Positions 33,494 to 42,413 of a DNA stretch of 56,593 nt are shown in pieces; within the stretch, counting starts at the first letter, position 1; the number at the start of each line of letters is the position of its first letter. The position numbers and the translations under genes were made by a program. Source of the stretch: Acidobacteriota bacterium (GTDB lineage: Bacteria; Acidobacteriota; Terriglobia; Bryobacterales; UBA6623); the NCBI GenBank assembly GCA_027592785.1, contig JAQCLD010000014.1, forward strand, positions 1 to 56,593. Direction: 5' to 3'. The notes below the pieces were generated by a model. That model was given only the letters and a program-made list of their open reading frames with translations. It had not been told where the DNA came from and made no database searches.

Positions 33494-35536
33494 ATGAACA
33501 ACTCAGTAACCAATCCTCTACTCGAAGTGCGCTTTGAGATTCCTTTTGATCAAATTGATGCGACCCACGTTGAGCCGGCGGCGAGCCAGCTGATCGCCGA
33601 TGCCCAGGCGTTGATTGACGCCATCGCAGAGGATGCTGGACCCAGGACGCTCGAGAATACGCTGCTCGCTCTGGAAACGACCACGGAGACGCTCGGCTTT
33701 GCGATGGGCGTCGTCGGTCATCTGGAGTCCGTCAAGACCACGCCTGAATTGCGCGCGGCCTATAACGCGGTTCGCCCTGCGCTGAGCGCTTTCTATTCCG
33801 CGATTTCGCTGAACGAGAAGTTGTGGCGGCAGCTCAAGCGTTACGCCGAGACCGACGAAGCGCGCGCACTGACCGGACTGCGGGCCAGGTTACTGCAGAA
33901 AACCTTGGAAGACTTTCGACGGTCTGGAGCGGATCTGCCGGCCGTAGGCAAGAAGCGTCTTGCAGAGCTGGATGTCGAACTGGCGCTGGCGACGCAGAAG
34001 TTTTCCGAACACGTCCTCGACGCCACCAACGCGTTCGAGTTGCTGATCGACGACGAATCGAAGCTGGCCGGCTTGCCGCAGAGCGCGAAGGATGCCGCTC
34101 GTGAGAGCGCGGCGAAGAAAGACAAAGCAGGCTGGCGGTTTACGTTGCAGGGGCCGAGCTACCTCGCGGTCATGACCTATCTCGACGATTCCGACATCCG
34201 GGAACAGGTCTGGCGCGCCTACAACACCCGCGCGTCAGCCGGTGAGTTCGACAATACCGTCCTGCTGGCGACGATCTTGAAGCTTCGGGCGGAAAAGGCG
34301 GCGTTGCTGGGGCGTAGGAATTTTGCGGATCTGGTCTTGGAAGACCGCATGGCCAAGGGAGGAGCGCGCGCGAAGGAGTTCATCCAGCAGTTGGCGGAGA
34401 GAACCCGTTCGCCATTTCTCGCTGAGAACGAAGCGCTCGAAAATTTTCGCCGATCGCTCGAAGGATCGGATTCCGGCCCGATGCGTCCTTGGGATGTCGG
34501 CTACCACGCTGAGAAACTGCGTCAACGAGAGTACGACTTCGACGAAGAACAGTTGCGGCCGTACTTCCCGTATGAACGCGTGAAGCAGGGCCTGTTCGAG
34601 TTAGTGCAACGGCTCTATGGGATCGAAGTCCGCCAAGAGCGGGGTGTGCCAGTATGGCGCGACGACGTCCAATACTATTCCCTCTACGACTCTGATGGAA
34701 GCAAGCTGGGCGCTTTCTACGCGGACTATTTCCCCGATGAGCAAAAACGCGGCGGGGCCTGGATGGATTCGTTTCTAACAGGTGCGAAGACCGAAAAGGG
34801 TTGGGAGCCGCACTTGGGCTTAATGTGCGGCAACTTGAATCCGCCCGTGGGGAACAAGCCTGCTCTGCTCACGCACCGCGACGTGGAGACGTTGTTCCAT
34901 GAGTTCGGCCATCTGCTGCACCATCTATTGACCAGAGTGGAGATCCGCAGCCTTGCCGGCACTAACGTCGCCTGGGACTTTGTCGAACTACCCTCTCAAA
35001 TCATGGAGAACTGGTGTTGGGAGAGAGAAGCGCTGGACCTTTTCGCTCAACACTATGAGACCGCTGCGCTGATCCCCGACGAACTGTTCCAGAAGATGAA
35101 GCGAGCGCGCACGTTCCGCGCTGCGAATCAGCAGATGCGGCAGCTTGGCCTAGCGACTCTCGACCTAGCTCTTCATATCGATTACGATCCGGATCGCGAC
35201 GGCGACGTCATGGCTTATGCAAGGAGCATCTTGGCCGAATTTGCACCCGCTCCCCTGCCGGAGGACTACGCGATGCCCGCCGCCTTTACCCATCTGTTCG
35301 CCGATCCGGTTGGATACGGCGCGGGGTACTACTCCTACAAGTGGTCTGAAGTCCTGGATGCCGATGCCTTTACGAGATTTGCCGCAGAAGGCATCTTCAA
35401 CCCGCAGACAGGCGCCGCGTTCCGGGAGAATATTCTGTCCAAAGGCGACAGCGAAGACCCGGAAAGGCTTTTCGCCGCCTTCATGGGCCGCGAGCCCAGC
35501 CCGGAAGCGTTGATGGCTCGATTAGGCCTGGTCTAG
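33494..35536 (+). CDS. prlC: M3-family oligopeptidase A
   Basis: 680 residues, the length of oligopeptidase A. The gluzincin motif HEFGH is at 469-473, and the third zinc ligand Glu lies in FVELPSQIMENW. The YYSYKWSEVLDADAF segment near the C-terminus is characteristic of the family. It is a cytoplasmic zinc peptidase degrading short peptides, including cleaved signal peptides. A strong hairpin follows 20 bp after the stop. Confidence 0.93.
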   Translation: MNNSVTNPLLEVRFEIPFDQIDATHVEPAASQLIADAQALIDAIAEDAGPRTLENTLLALETTTETLGFAMGVVGHLESVKTTPELRAAYNAVRPALSAFYSAISLNEKLWRQLKRYAETDEARALTGLRARLLQKTLEDFRRSGADLPAVGKKRLAELDVELALATQKFSEHVLDATNAFELLIDDESKLAGLPQSAKDAARESAAKKDKAGWRFTLQGPSYLAVMTYLDDSDIREQVWRAYNTRASAGEFDNTVLLATILKLRAEKAALLGRRNFADLVLEDRMAKGGARAKEFIQQLAERTRSPFLAENEALENFRRSLEGSDSGPMRPWDVGYHAEKLRQREYDFDEEQLRPYFPYERVKQGLFELVQRLYGIEVRQERGVPVWRDDVQYYSLYDSDGSKLGAFYADYFPDEQKRGGAWMDSFLTGAKTEKGWEPHLGLMCGNLNPPVGNKPALLTHRDVETLFHEFGHLLHHLLTRVEIRSLAGTNVAWDFVELPSQIMENWCWEREALDLFAQHYETAALIPDELFQKMKRARTFRAANQQMRQLGLATLDLALHIDYDPDRDGDVMAYARSILAEFAPAPLPEDYAMPAAFTHLFADPVGYGAGYYSYKWSEVLDADAFTRFAAEGIFNPQTGAAFRENILSKGDSEDPERLFAAFMGREPSPEALMARLGLV

Positions 35537-35555
35537 CCTTGCCGGAAAAGCAAAA

Positions 35556-35585
35556 CGCCGCGACCGGGGGAGGCTGGTCGCGGCG
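35556..35585 (+). terminator. terminator-like hairpin after prlC
   Basis: CGCCGCGACC (35556-35565) pairs perfectly with GGTCGCGGCG (35576-35585) around a ten-base G-rich loop. The following TCTGTTTG is only moderately T-rich. It sits 20 bp past the prlC stop. Confidence 0.6.
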
Positions 35586-35596
35586 TCTGTTTGCAT

Positions 35597-35726
35597 CTCC
35601 GAGGAGCGCTTGAACGGGACTCTTTGGAAGAGGATGTTGCAGAGTCTAGGTTTGAGTCACGTCCCTGCCTGTCAGTCTTGAACTGACATAAGTCTACCAG
35701 CGCTCCGATACTTTGAGAACTCGGAG
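35597..35726. ncRNA. candidate structured RNA between convergent genes
   Basis: Nested pairings can close a multibranched fold. CTCCGAG (35597-35603) pairs with CTCGGAG (35720-35726), and GGAGCGCT (35603-35610) with AGCGCTCC (35699-35706). Inside are GTCAGT/ACTGAC (35671-35676 and 35682-35687) and two competing pairings of 35616-35623, with AGAGTC at 35641 or GTCCC at 35661. No protein frame fits. It resembles no tRNA or riboswitch I know, the coding strand is unclear, and a bidirectional terminator remains possible. Confidence 0.35.
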
Positions 35727-35757
35727 ACCTCCCGGTTTTGGCCAAGAAACGTCGTGC

Positions 35758-36393
35758 TTAACGACGGCGGCGAATGGCAGCCAACACGCTAAGTCCAAGG
35801 CCAAATAGCAAGTAGGTTGAGGGCTCGGGGACACTTGGCGGAGGCGGAGGCGCAGAGCCTGTTTCGAGGGTCAGGCCCCAACCGTTCAGAGTGCCGATGT
35901 TGCTGCCTCTGAAGTCCTCAATCGTCAACCGCCAGACTCCCAAAGCTTCCGTTCCGGCGAACGCAGCGCTCAGGTCGACTGCGGTGCCGGTTGTTGTCGA
36001 AGCGAAATAGTTACCTGTAGCAACGGCCGCGTTGGTGCCGCTCGCAGCGGCGGCCGCTGTCCAGAGGTTGCCGGCGAACGCGTCGTTGAACACGTACTCG
36101 CCTGCGTAGTTTCGATTGTAAGTGTCGCCGCCAAGCCGGTAGACGAGATCTCGGGTGACCCCCGCCGTTACGTTGGTCAGCGAGACTCGAAGATCACCTA
36201 CTTGCGGGTGAGTGATATCGAACCGCACAGTCACGTCTGATACGGTACCGGCAGTCCCGATCGCGATGTCGAATGTCACTGTGGAAAGATCTGGTAGTGC
36301 TCCGCCCGCACCCGACTGTGTGATGGTTGCTGCTGTAGCGGTTCCGGCCATCGCGAGCGCGAACAATGCTGCTAGTCTCGACAGATTTTTTCT
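35758..36393 (-). CDS. PEP-CTERM protein with P-domain-like fold
   Basis: 211 residues from TTG 36391-36393, chosen for the AGAGGGG Shine-Dalgarno upstream and the signal peptide that follows (NLSRLAALFALAMAGTATAA). The mature part resembles a proprotein-convertase P domain (VTFDIAIGTAGTVSDVTVRF, DLRVSLTN, LGVWRLTIEDF, GTLNGWGLTLE). A proline run then leads to the sorting signal VPEPSTYLLFGLGLSVLAAI ending in RRRR. Such proteins are cut by exosortase and exported, often into extracellular matrix. No exosortase gene lies in this window. Confidence 0.85.
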   Translation of the reverse strand, partial: RKNLSRLAALFALAMAGTATAATITQSGAGGALPDLSTVTFDIAIGTAGTVSDVTVRFDITHPQVGDLRVSLTNVTAGVTRDLVYRLGGDTYNRNYAGEYVFNDAFAGNLWTAAAAASGTNAAVATGNYFASTTTGTAVDLSAAFAGTEALGVWRLTIEDFRGSNIGTLNGWGLTLETGSAPPPPPSVPEPSTYLLFGLGLSVLAAIRRRR

Positions 36394-36531
36394 CAACGTC
36401 GTATTCCCCTCTTCTGAGCGGGCTAGGCCGCTCACAACACGAAGGTATCGCCCTAGGCGAAGTCCTGAACATAAGGGGAATCGCGCACCGCGGCGGGTAA
36501 ATTGCCTAGTCGACCCTAGTACCTGAGGCCG

Positions 36532-37092
36532 TTGTGGCTAAACTTCAGTTTGGGACGCTATTATTTGGCGCTAGCGTTGGCCGCCGGATGGGCCATGGGT
36601 TGCTCGAGCCCAGAGGAGCCAGCTATTGCCGGGAGGACTCGTACGCTGCCCGATACGCAAGGAAATGCGACTGCCGGGCGTGAGATTTTCTTCCGCAAGG
36701 CATCGCCGAAGTGCTTTATTTGTCACGCGATAGGGGCCGACAAGGAGAAAGCTGGCCCGAACTTGCAGGATGTCGGCACACGCTACGACAGGGGCGAACT
36801 GCTCGATGCTCTGCTGCATCCATCGCGCCAGATAGCGGACGGTTTTAGCGTCCAGATCATTGAGACGCAGTCACAGGGATTAGTCGTTGGCGTGGTCGCT
36901 AGAGAGACTCCTAGCTTGTTGATCCGCAACGAACTAGGCGATGAGATCGCAGTGTCTCTTGATCAAGTCCTGTCGCGGCGCACGTCGGAACGTTCGATGA
37001 TGCCCGATGATTTGATCGATTCTCTCAGCGACCAGGACCTGCTGGACCTGCTGGCGTTTCTCGAGTCATTGGCGGGCGAACCGGCTAGGTGA
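36532..37092 (+). CDS. cytochrome c-type haem lipoprotein
   Basis: 186 residues from TTG 36532. A hydrophobic leader ends in AMGCSS, a lipobox with Cys as the lipidated residue. One haem site CFICH is in [13 protein letters not shown], with a likely distal Met in the late SMMPDDL segment. [16 protein letters not shown] and the FLESL end match the small haem-binding proteins often found with exported sugar dehydrogenases. Periplasmic electron carrier. It converges with the galactarate dehydratase gene, overlapping by eight bases. Confidence 0.82.
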   Translation: MWLNFSLGRYYLALALAAGWAMGCSSPEEPAIAGRTRTLPDTQGNATAGREIFFRKASPKCFICHAIGADKEKAGPNLQDVGTRYDRGELLDALLHPSRQIADGFSVQIIETQSQGLVVGVVARETPSLLIRNELGDEIAVSLDQVLSRRTSERSMMPDDLIDSLSDQDLLDLLAFLESLAGEPAR

Positions 37093-38644
37093 CAGGCCCC
37101 GGATTGAAGGGCGATAGGGCGTTGTGCAGCCCCCAATGATCGGTCCAGACCTTCTTGCGGCCGCTGGCGACGTCAAGCATCAGCCTGAACAGTTCCCAGC
37201 CGACCTGTTCAATCGTCGCCTCGCCCGATGCGATACGGCCCGCGTCAAGGTCAATTAGGTCGTACCAGCGTTCGGCGAGCGCCGTGTTGGATGAGACCTT
37301 GATGACCGGGGCCATAGCCAGCCCATAGGGCGTGCCCCGGCCCGTTGTGAAGATGTGCAGGTTCATTCCTGCCGCCAGTTGTTGCGTGCCGCAAACGAAG
37401 TCGCCGGCCGGGGTTGCCGCGAAAGTCAGACCTTTGCTACGGACCTTCTCGCCGTGGCTGATCACGTCCGTCAAAGCCATCGTGCCCGACTTGGCCACCG
37501 AGCCCAGAGCCTTCTCGACGATATTAGCTAGGCCGCCCCGCTTATTGCCGGGGGTGGTGTTGGCGCTGCGATCGGCCTTGCCGCGAGCCAGGTAGTCGTC
37601 GTACCAGCGCATCTCGCGGATGAGGTCGCGGGCGATATCTTCGGTGGCGCAGCGCGGCGTCAGTAGGTGGACCGCGTCGCGAATTTCGGTGACCTCGGAA
37701 AACATGACAGAGGCCCCGGCGCGGACGAGAAGGTCTGCGGCGAATCCGACGGTTGGATTCGCCGTCACGCCAGAAAGCGCATCACTTCCTCCGCATTGGA
37801 CGCCCACAACCAGATCCGCCGCCGGACAAGTGACCCGCCGCCGGGCGTCGAGTTCCGTCAGACGCCGCTCGGCGAAGCGCATGATCGCTTCCACCATCGA
37901 TCCAAAGCCGCGGAGTTCTTCATCCTGCAGCCTCATCACGTAAGGTTGCAGCTCCAGAACCGGGGGCAGTCCTTTGCTGGCGTTGACTAACTGCGATTGC
38001 GGCAACAGTCTGTCCGGCTGCATCTTTTCGCAGCCAAGACTGACCACCAACGGCTCGCCGCCTAGATTTGGATGACGAGCGAGCCGGCCGATGCTGCGAA
38101 TCGGTATGGCGGCATCGGGCGCGTCAATCGCAACGCCGCAACCATAGGCGTGCGAAACGGAGATCACGTCGTCGACGTTGGAATACCGGGGAAGAAGCTC
38201 TGTACGAATGCGCGCGATCGCGTGTTCGACGGTTGGAGCCACGCACTGCACCGTGGTCGCTAGGCCGAGAATGTTCTTTGTGCCGACCGAGCCGTCCCGA
38301 TTGCGGAAGCCCTCGAACGTATACCCTTCTAGCGGCTCCGGCGGTGCAGGAACCTCGGTCGCCAGAGCTAGGGATTCCAGCGACGGCGCCTCGGGCATGC
38401 GAACTAGGTCTTCGCGCACCCAGGTTCCCGCTGGTATGTCCCGTTCGGCGTATCCGATAACGGCGCCGTAACGGCGAATCGGCTGGCCGCTTGAGATGTC
38501 CAGCAGCGCTACTTTGTTGGCATGGGGTACGGCCTCGTTCAGGCTGAGGCCCGAGTCGAACGCCGTTCCCGCCGGGAGACCCTCGGGGTTGACGATAATG
38601 GCGACATTGTCCTCTGGACGGACTTGAACGTAATGGGGCTTCAA
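37085..38644 (-). CDS. garD: galactarate dehydratase (UxaA/GarD family)
   Basis: 519 residues, close to E. coli GarD (523). Hallmarks in order: [114 protein letters not shown] and the end [16 protein letters not shown]. It dehydrates galactarate to 5-dehydro-4-deoxy-D-glucarate in the cytoplasm. The start is TTG at 38642-38644; no ATG lies nearby in frame. It overlaps the divergent msrB start, so the promoters must lie inside each other's coding region. Confidence 0.9.
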   Translation of the reverse strand: MKPHYVQVRPEDNVAIIVNPEGLPAGTAFDSGLSLNEAVPHANKVALLDISSGQPIRRYGAVIGYAERDIPAGTWVREDLVRMPEAPSLESLALATEVPAPPEPLEGYTFEGFRNRDGSVGTKNILGLATTVQCVAPTVEHAIARIRTELLPRYSNVDDVISVSHAYGCGVAIDAPDAAIPIRSIGRLARHPNLGGEPLVVSLGCEKMQPDRLLPQSQLVNASKGLPPVLELQPYVMRLQDEELRGFGSMVEAIMRFAERRLTELDARRRVTCPAADLVVGVQCGGSDALSGVTANPTVGFAADLLVRAGASVMFSEVTEIRDAVHLLTPRCATEDIARDLIREMRWYDDYLARGKADRSANTTPGNKRGGLANIVEKALGSVAKSGTMALTDVISHGEKVRSKGLTFAATPAGDFVCGTQQLAAGMNLHIFTTGRGTPYGLAMAPVIKVSSNTALAERWYDLIDLDAGRIASGEATIEQVGWELFRLMLDVASGRKKVWTDHWGLHNALSPFNPGPVT

Positions 38645-39229
38645 AGTGGTGATTCCAGATTAGCGGACTGCTCAGCGCTTGGCTTGGCCGTACTCTGGCT
38701 CTGCGCGGGCCTCGCTTGCGCTATTCCCGTCGAGGAGATTCCTTTGCCTGCCCCAGTCGAGCAGGCCGGCCCGCTCGTCGAGATCGCCCGATTTGACGAT
38801 GCGGGAGAGTTTATCGAAAACGTTGAGGCCCCTACCGTGATTCGCAACGAGTCGGCGTGGCGGGAACATCTGAGCCCGCTGGCCTATCGTGTCATGCAAG
38901 AGGGGGAGACGGAGTTCGCCTTTACCGGCGAATTTGACGATCATTACGTCCCAGGAGTCTACCGCTGCGCCGGCTGTGGCGAAGCGTTGTTCGATTCGGC
39001 CACGAAATATGACTCGGAAACCGGCTGGCCGAGTTTCTGGGCGCCAATTTCAAAGCAGAACGTCTACTCGGAATTTGACGATTCTTGGGGCGTTCGCCGC
39101 CTTGAGGTGCGTTGCATTCGTTGCCGCTCGCACCTGGGACACATTTTCAAAGACGGTCCGGCTCCGACCTATTTGCGCTATTGCATTAACTCCTCTGCGC
39201 TGCGATTTTTTCAAGCACGCCGTCCATAG
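38633..39229 (+). CDS. msrB: peptide-methionine (R)-S-oxide reductase, exported
   Basis: 198 residues from ATG 38633, giving a signal peptide-like hydrophobic stretch ([17 protein letters not shown]). The MsrB fold has two zinc Cys pairs (CAGC and CIRC), [19 protein letters not shown] and the catalytic Cys in RYCINSSAL. It reduces methionine-R-sulfoxide in oxidised proteins. The signal indicates periplasmic repair. The exact start is uncertain: 38633 falls within the first codons of divergent garD. Confidence 0.88.
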   Translation: MGLQSGDSRLADCSALGLAVLWLCAGLACAIPVEEIPLPAPVEQAGPLVEIARFDDAGEFIENVEAPTVIRNESAWREHLSPLAYRVMQEGETEFAFTGEFDDHYVPGVYRCAGCGEALFDSATKYDSETGWPSFWAPISKQNVYSEFDDSWGVRRLEVRCIRCRSHLGHIFKDGPAPTYLRYCINSSALRFFQARRP

Positions 39230-39269
39230 GCTGATCCGGATCCAGTCATAAGGCGGAAACCGTGGAGTC

Positions 39270-39299
39270 TTAGGGGCATTCTCCGGTTCTCGCCCCTAA
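39270..39299 (+). terminator. hairpin after msrB
   Basis: TTAGGGGC (39270-39277) pairs with GCCCCTAA (39292-39299) over a 14-base loop, 40 bp past the msrB stop and before the Tad genes. No T-tract follows, so Rho-independent function is uncertain. Confidence 0.45.
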
Positions 39300-39402
39300 C
39301 CAACAGTCCTACTCTCACTAGGAGGAGAGGACCGCATTGGACTAGGAAGAGCCTTTGCACGGCTCGGCGAGAAGTCCAGCGGGAATCTGCAAGTACCTGG
39401 GT

Positions 39403-40320
39403 ATGAATAAGAAAGTGCTCATCGTCGCGGGAGTCGCTCTTGCTGCTGCAATTGCCACGACCGTTTTCTTCGGCGCCGTGCTGTCCGATCGGCTAACGCC
39501 CTCGGCCGAGCCGCCAGAGGTGGTCGTTGCCACGGTCGTCAGGGATCTACCGCGCGGCACCCGGCTTACGCCGGAAGACATGGAGTTGGCTCGCGTCCCC
39601 GCCACGCACGCTCCCGCTGGCGCATATTCGTCAGTTGAGGCTGTTGAGGGCCGGTTTCTGCTGCAGGCGGTACGCTCCGGCTCCCCGCTTACCGATTCGG
39701 TTTTCCCTTCAAGTGAGTCCGGGGGCCTGGCGGCAACCATCCCCTTGGGTATGCGGGCGGTTTCTCTTCACGTGGAAGAGTATGCCGGCGTAACCGAGAT
39801 CGTCGAATCGGGTGATCGAGTCGACATCTACATGGCGTCAGATCGCCGGAGTCCTGGACGCCGGAACATCGCCGTCAAGACGGTTCTCGAGAATATTGAA
39901 GTAATCGACACCGGCCGCTGGGACAACCAGCCCGGACGCCAAGCCCCGCTGCCCGTGGTCACGGTCATTGTGAACTATGAGGACGCGCGCGCCTTGAGTC
40001 TCGCCGACCAGTCCGGCGCCATCCGGCTCTCGCTACGAAACCCCACAGACGGAAACATCTCCCTTCAGGCGGTCAGTCCTGCGCAGCAGGCCCAAGCGAC
40101 AACGAACCCCGCGAATAGTTCGACCCAGGAAGGAGCAGATTGGTGGACGAAAGTACGCGCGCGGAACTCGAAGCCTTGGAAGCTGCTACGAAGGGCGACG
40201 ACTGGCGCTATTTGGATCTCAAGCACACCCTGCACGGCAAGCTTCTGGAGCGAATCAATCTCGACCGATTGGCTGAGATCGACGCCCCTAGAGTGCGCAA
40301 AGAGGTCCGTGCCGCGGTAG
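39403..40320 (+). CDS. cpaB: Flp pilus assembly protein CpaB, extended C-terminus
   Basis: 305 residues from ATG 39403. An N-terminal helix (VLIVAGVALAAAIATTVFFG) is followed by the SAF domain (VVVATVVRDLPRGTRLTPED) and the conserved PLGMRAVSLHVEEYAGVTEI, GDRVDIYMA and VVTVIVNYEDARAL. CpaB is a periplasmic Tad assembly factor. Normal sequence ends near STQEGAD (about 40137); about 60 further residues translated from the cpaF region in another frame look random. The stop has probably been lost. A TTG at 39355 is an alternative start. Confidence 0.83.
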   Translation: MNKKVLIVAGVALAAAIATTVFFGAVLSDRLTPSAEPPEVVVATVVRDLPRGTRLTPEDMELARVPATHAPAGAYSSVEAVEGRFLLQAVRSGSPLTDSVFPSSESGGLAATIPLGMRAVSLHVEEYAGVTEIVESGDRVDIYMASDRRSPGRRNIAVKTVLENIEVIDTGRWDNQPGRQAPLPVVTVIVNYEDARALSLADQSGAIRLSLRNPTDGNISLQAVSPAQQAQATTNPANSSTQEGADWWTKVRARNSKPWKLLRRATTGAIWISSTPCTASFWSESISTDWLRSTPLECAKRSVPR

Positions 40321-41357
40321 CCGCTCTCGTCTCGGAAGAGGTTCCCCAGATGGCGGGAGACGACCGCGAGACGCTCATCGATCAGGTGCTCAATGAAGTC
40401 TTCGGACTCGGGCCCCTCGATCCGTTGATGCAGGACGACACGATTTCCGACATTCTCGTCACCACCTCTGACCTAGTTCACATCGAGCGGTTTGGAAAAC
40501 TCAAAAAAACGGGTGTGCGCTTCAAGGATGGCGCGCACTTGACGCGCATCATCCAGAAGATCGTTGGTCAGGCCGGACGACGTATCGACGAATCGTCGCC
40601 GATGGTAGATTGCCGGCTGCCGGACGGCTCACGCGTCAATGCGGTAATTCCGCCGGTGGCTTTCGCGGGCCCCTTGCTCTCGATCCGCAAGTTCTCAAAG
40701 GATCCGTTGAGCGCTCAGGATTTGGTTAACCGCGGGGCGCTGAGCGAAGAAATGCTGCAGTACTTGCAACTGGCGGTGAAGAACCGGCGCAACATCCTCA
40801 TCGCCGGAGGCACAGGGTCAGGTAAGACGACCATGCTCAACGTCTTGTCGGCTTTCATTGGCTCCGACGAGCGCATCGTGACGATCGAGGACACCGCCGA
40901 ACTGCAACTACGTCAAGAGCACGTCGCCAAGATGGAGACGCGGCCTCCCAATGTCGAGGGAGGCGGTGCGATTCGCGAGCGGCAGCTTGTCATCAATGCC
41001 CTGCGCATGAGGCCGGATCGGATCATTCTCGGTGAGGTTCGCGGAGAAGAAGCGCTCGACATGCTGCAGGCCATGAATACCGGCCACGACGGCTCCCTGG
41101 CGACGATCCACGCCAACAGCTGCGCGGACGCAATCAATCGGCTCGAGATGATGGCCGGATCCGCAAGTGCCAATATCTCGTCTGCTTCGCTCAGACAGCA
41201 GATCGCATCAGCGATCCACCTCTATGTGCAGGTCGCGCGGCTTAGCGACGGAACGCGCAAGATCGTCGAGATTGCCGAATCCGAGGGGTTGACGAGCCAA
41301 GGCACTGCTGGTCTGAAGCGGATTTTCCGGTTCGAACGCGACAACCTTTCGGACTAA
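40143..41357 (+). CDS. cpaF: Tad pilus assembly ATPase CpaF/TadA
   Basis: 404 residues from GTG 40143, seven bases after GGAAGGAG (TTG 40140 is an alternative). Type II/IV secretion ATPase: Walker A GGTGSGKTTM, Asp box EDTAELQL, Walker B region DRIILGEVRGEEALDML and the His box GHDGSLATIHANS. It powers Flp pilus assembly. It overlaps the end of cpaB by about 178 bp because of the cpaB extension. Confidence 0.93.
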   Translation: MDESTRAELEALEAATKGDDWRYLDLKHTLHGKLLERINLDRLAEIDAPRVRKEVRAAVAALVSEEVPQMAGDDRETLIDQVLNEVFGLGPLDPLMQDDTISDILVTTSDLVHIERFGKLKKTGVRFKDGAHLTRIIQKIVGQAGRRIDESSPMVDCRLPDGSRVNAVIPPVAFAGPLLSIRKFSKDPLSAQDLVNRGALSEEMLQYLQLAVKNRRNILIAGGTGSGKTTMLNVLSAFIGSDERIVTIEDTAELQLRQEHVAKMETRPPNVEGGGAIRERQLVINALRMRPDRIILGEVRGEEALDMLQAMNTGHDGSLATIHANSCADAINRLEMMAGSASANISSASLRQQIASAIHLYVQVARLSDGTRKIVEIAESEGLTSQGTAGLKRIFRFERDNLSD

Positions 41358-41479
41358 GGAACGGTCGAAGGACGGTTTGTTTCTCTAAGAACTGACGCGT
41401 CGTCGAAGCCTCGCGACCTCGGCCAGGCCCCGAACGCGGGACACCTACCGAAAGTCTCGACTGTTGAGGCTGCCTCCTG

Positions 41480-42409
41480 ATGCTGACTGAGGTCTATGTA
41501 CTGATCTTCGGCGCGACCTTTGTCGTCGTCGGCCTGGCCACGGGTATGGCCTGGGCGTTCGTCGAGAAGCCTGCGCCGACGGGGGATCAGGAGCCCGATC
41601 TGCTGAGGAAGGACAAACTCAGCGCGCTCGACACTCTGGCGCACGTCTTGGCTCAGCTGAGCTACACCAAACGTTTCAAGCTGCTTCTCGCCGAAGCGAA
41701 TTTGGATTGGTCTGTCGGCCGGCTGGTGCTCCAGGTGCTGGTAGCCGGCGTACTGGCATTCGCGGCGCTGCTTCATGTCGACTGGGTTCCCTGGTATGGA
41801 TCGCTGGCTTTGTCTGGTGCAGTTGCGAGTATTCCGCTGCTCCACGTGCGGCGACTGAGATCCAAGAGGCTGCGCAAGGTTGAAGATCAGCTTCCCGAGG
41901 CCCTCGAGTTCTTGGCTCGTGCGCTCGTCGCCGGTCATTCTCTTCCGATGGCGCTTGAGCTGTTGGGGGAAGAAGCGCAAGAGCCGATCTCCACCGAGGT
42001 TCGCAAGACAGTAGACGAGTACAACCTGGGACTGTCCATGGAAAAGTCGCTAGCGAACATGGCCGACCGAGTACCGAGCGTCGATATGCAGTTCTTCGTA
42101 TCGGCGGTCACTTCCCAGGCACGCACGGGCGGCAACCTGCACGATTTACTCGACAGACTTGCCGAGACTATTCGCGACCGCGAAACGCTGCGAGGACAAG
42201 TACGCGCGCTGACCGCCAATGGAAGAATTACGGCCATCATCCTCACCTGCCTGCCCTTCTTCATCGCTGGGGTCATGTTGCTGGTGAACTCGGAGTACCT
42301 GAGCATTCTGACCAATCACCCTGTCGGTCGCTTGCTGATTTTGGCCGGCATCTGCGGCCAGGCGTTAGCTTTCTTCGTGATCAACCGGATCGTCGACATC
42401 AAGGTCTAG
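41480..42409 (+). CDS. tadB: Tad pilus inner-membrane protein TadB
   Basis: 309 residues, starting with a membrane helix (VLIFGATFVVVGLATGMAW). A T2SSF domain follows with a cytoplasmic loop (LPEALEFLARALVAGHSLPM, then ALELLGEE) and paired C-terminal helices. TadB forms the platform with TadC. It lies 122 bp after cpaF, with no clear Shine-Dalgarno at its ATG. Confidence 0.88.
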   Translation: MLTEVYVLIFGATFVVVGLATGMAWAFVEKPAPTGDQEPDLLRKDKLSALDTLAHVLAQLSYTKRFKLLLAEANLDWSVGRLVLQVLVAGVLAFAALLHVDWVPWYGSLALSGAVASIPLLHVRRLRSKRLRKVEDQLPEALEFLARALVAGHSLPMALELLGEEAQEPISTEVRKTVDEYNLGLSMEKSLANMADRVPSVDMQFFVSAVTSQARTGGNLHDLLDRLAETIRDRETLRGQVRALTANGRITAIILTCLPFFIAGVMLLVNSEYLSILTNHPVGRLLILAGICGQALAFFVINRIVDIKV

Positions 42410-42413
42410 CCGC

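Noticed and set aside
41354-41980. 208-codon minus-strand frame over the cpaF-tadB junction
   Set aside because: Antisense to tadB, with basic and Gln-rich composition typical of a shadow frame.
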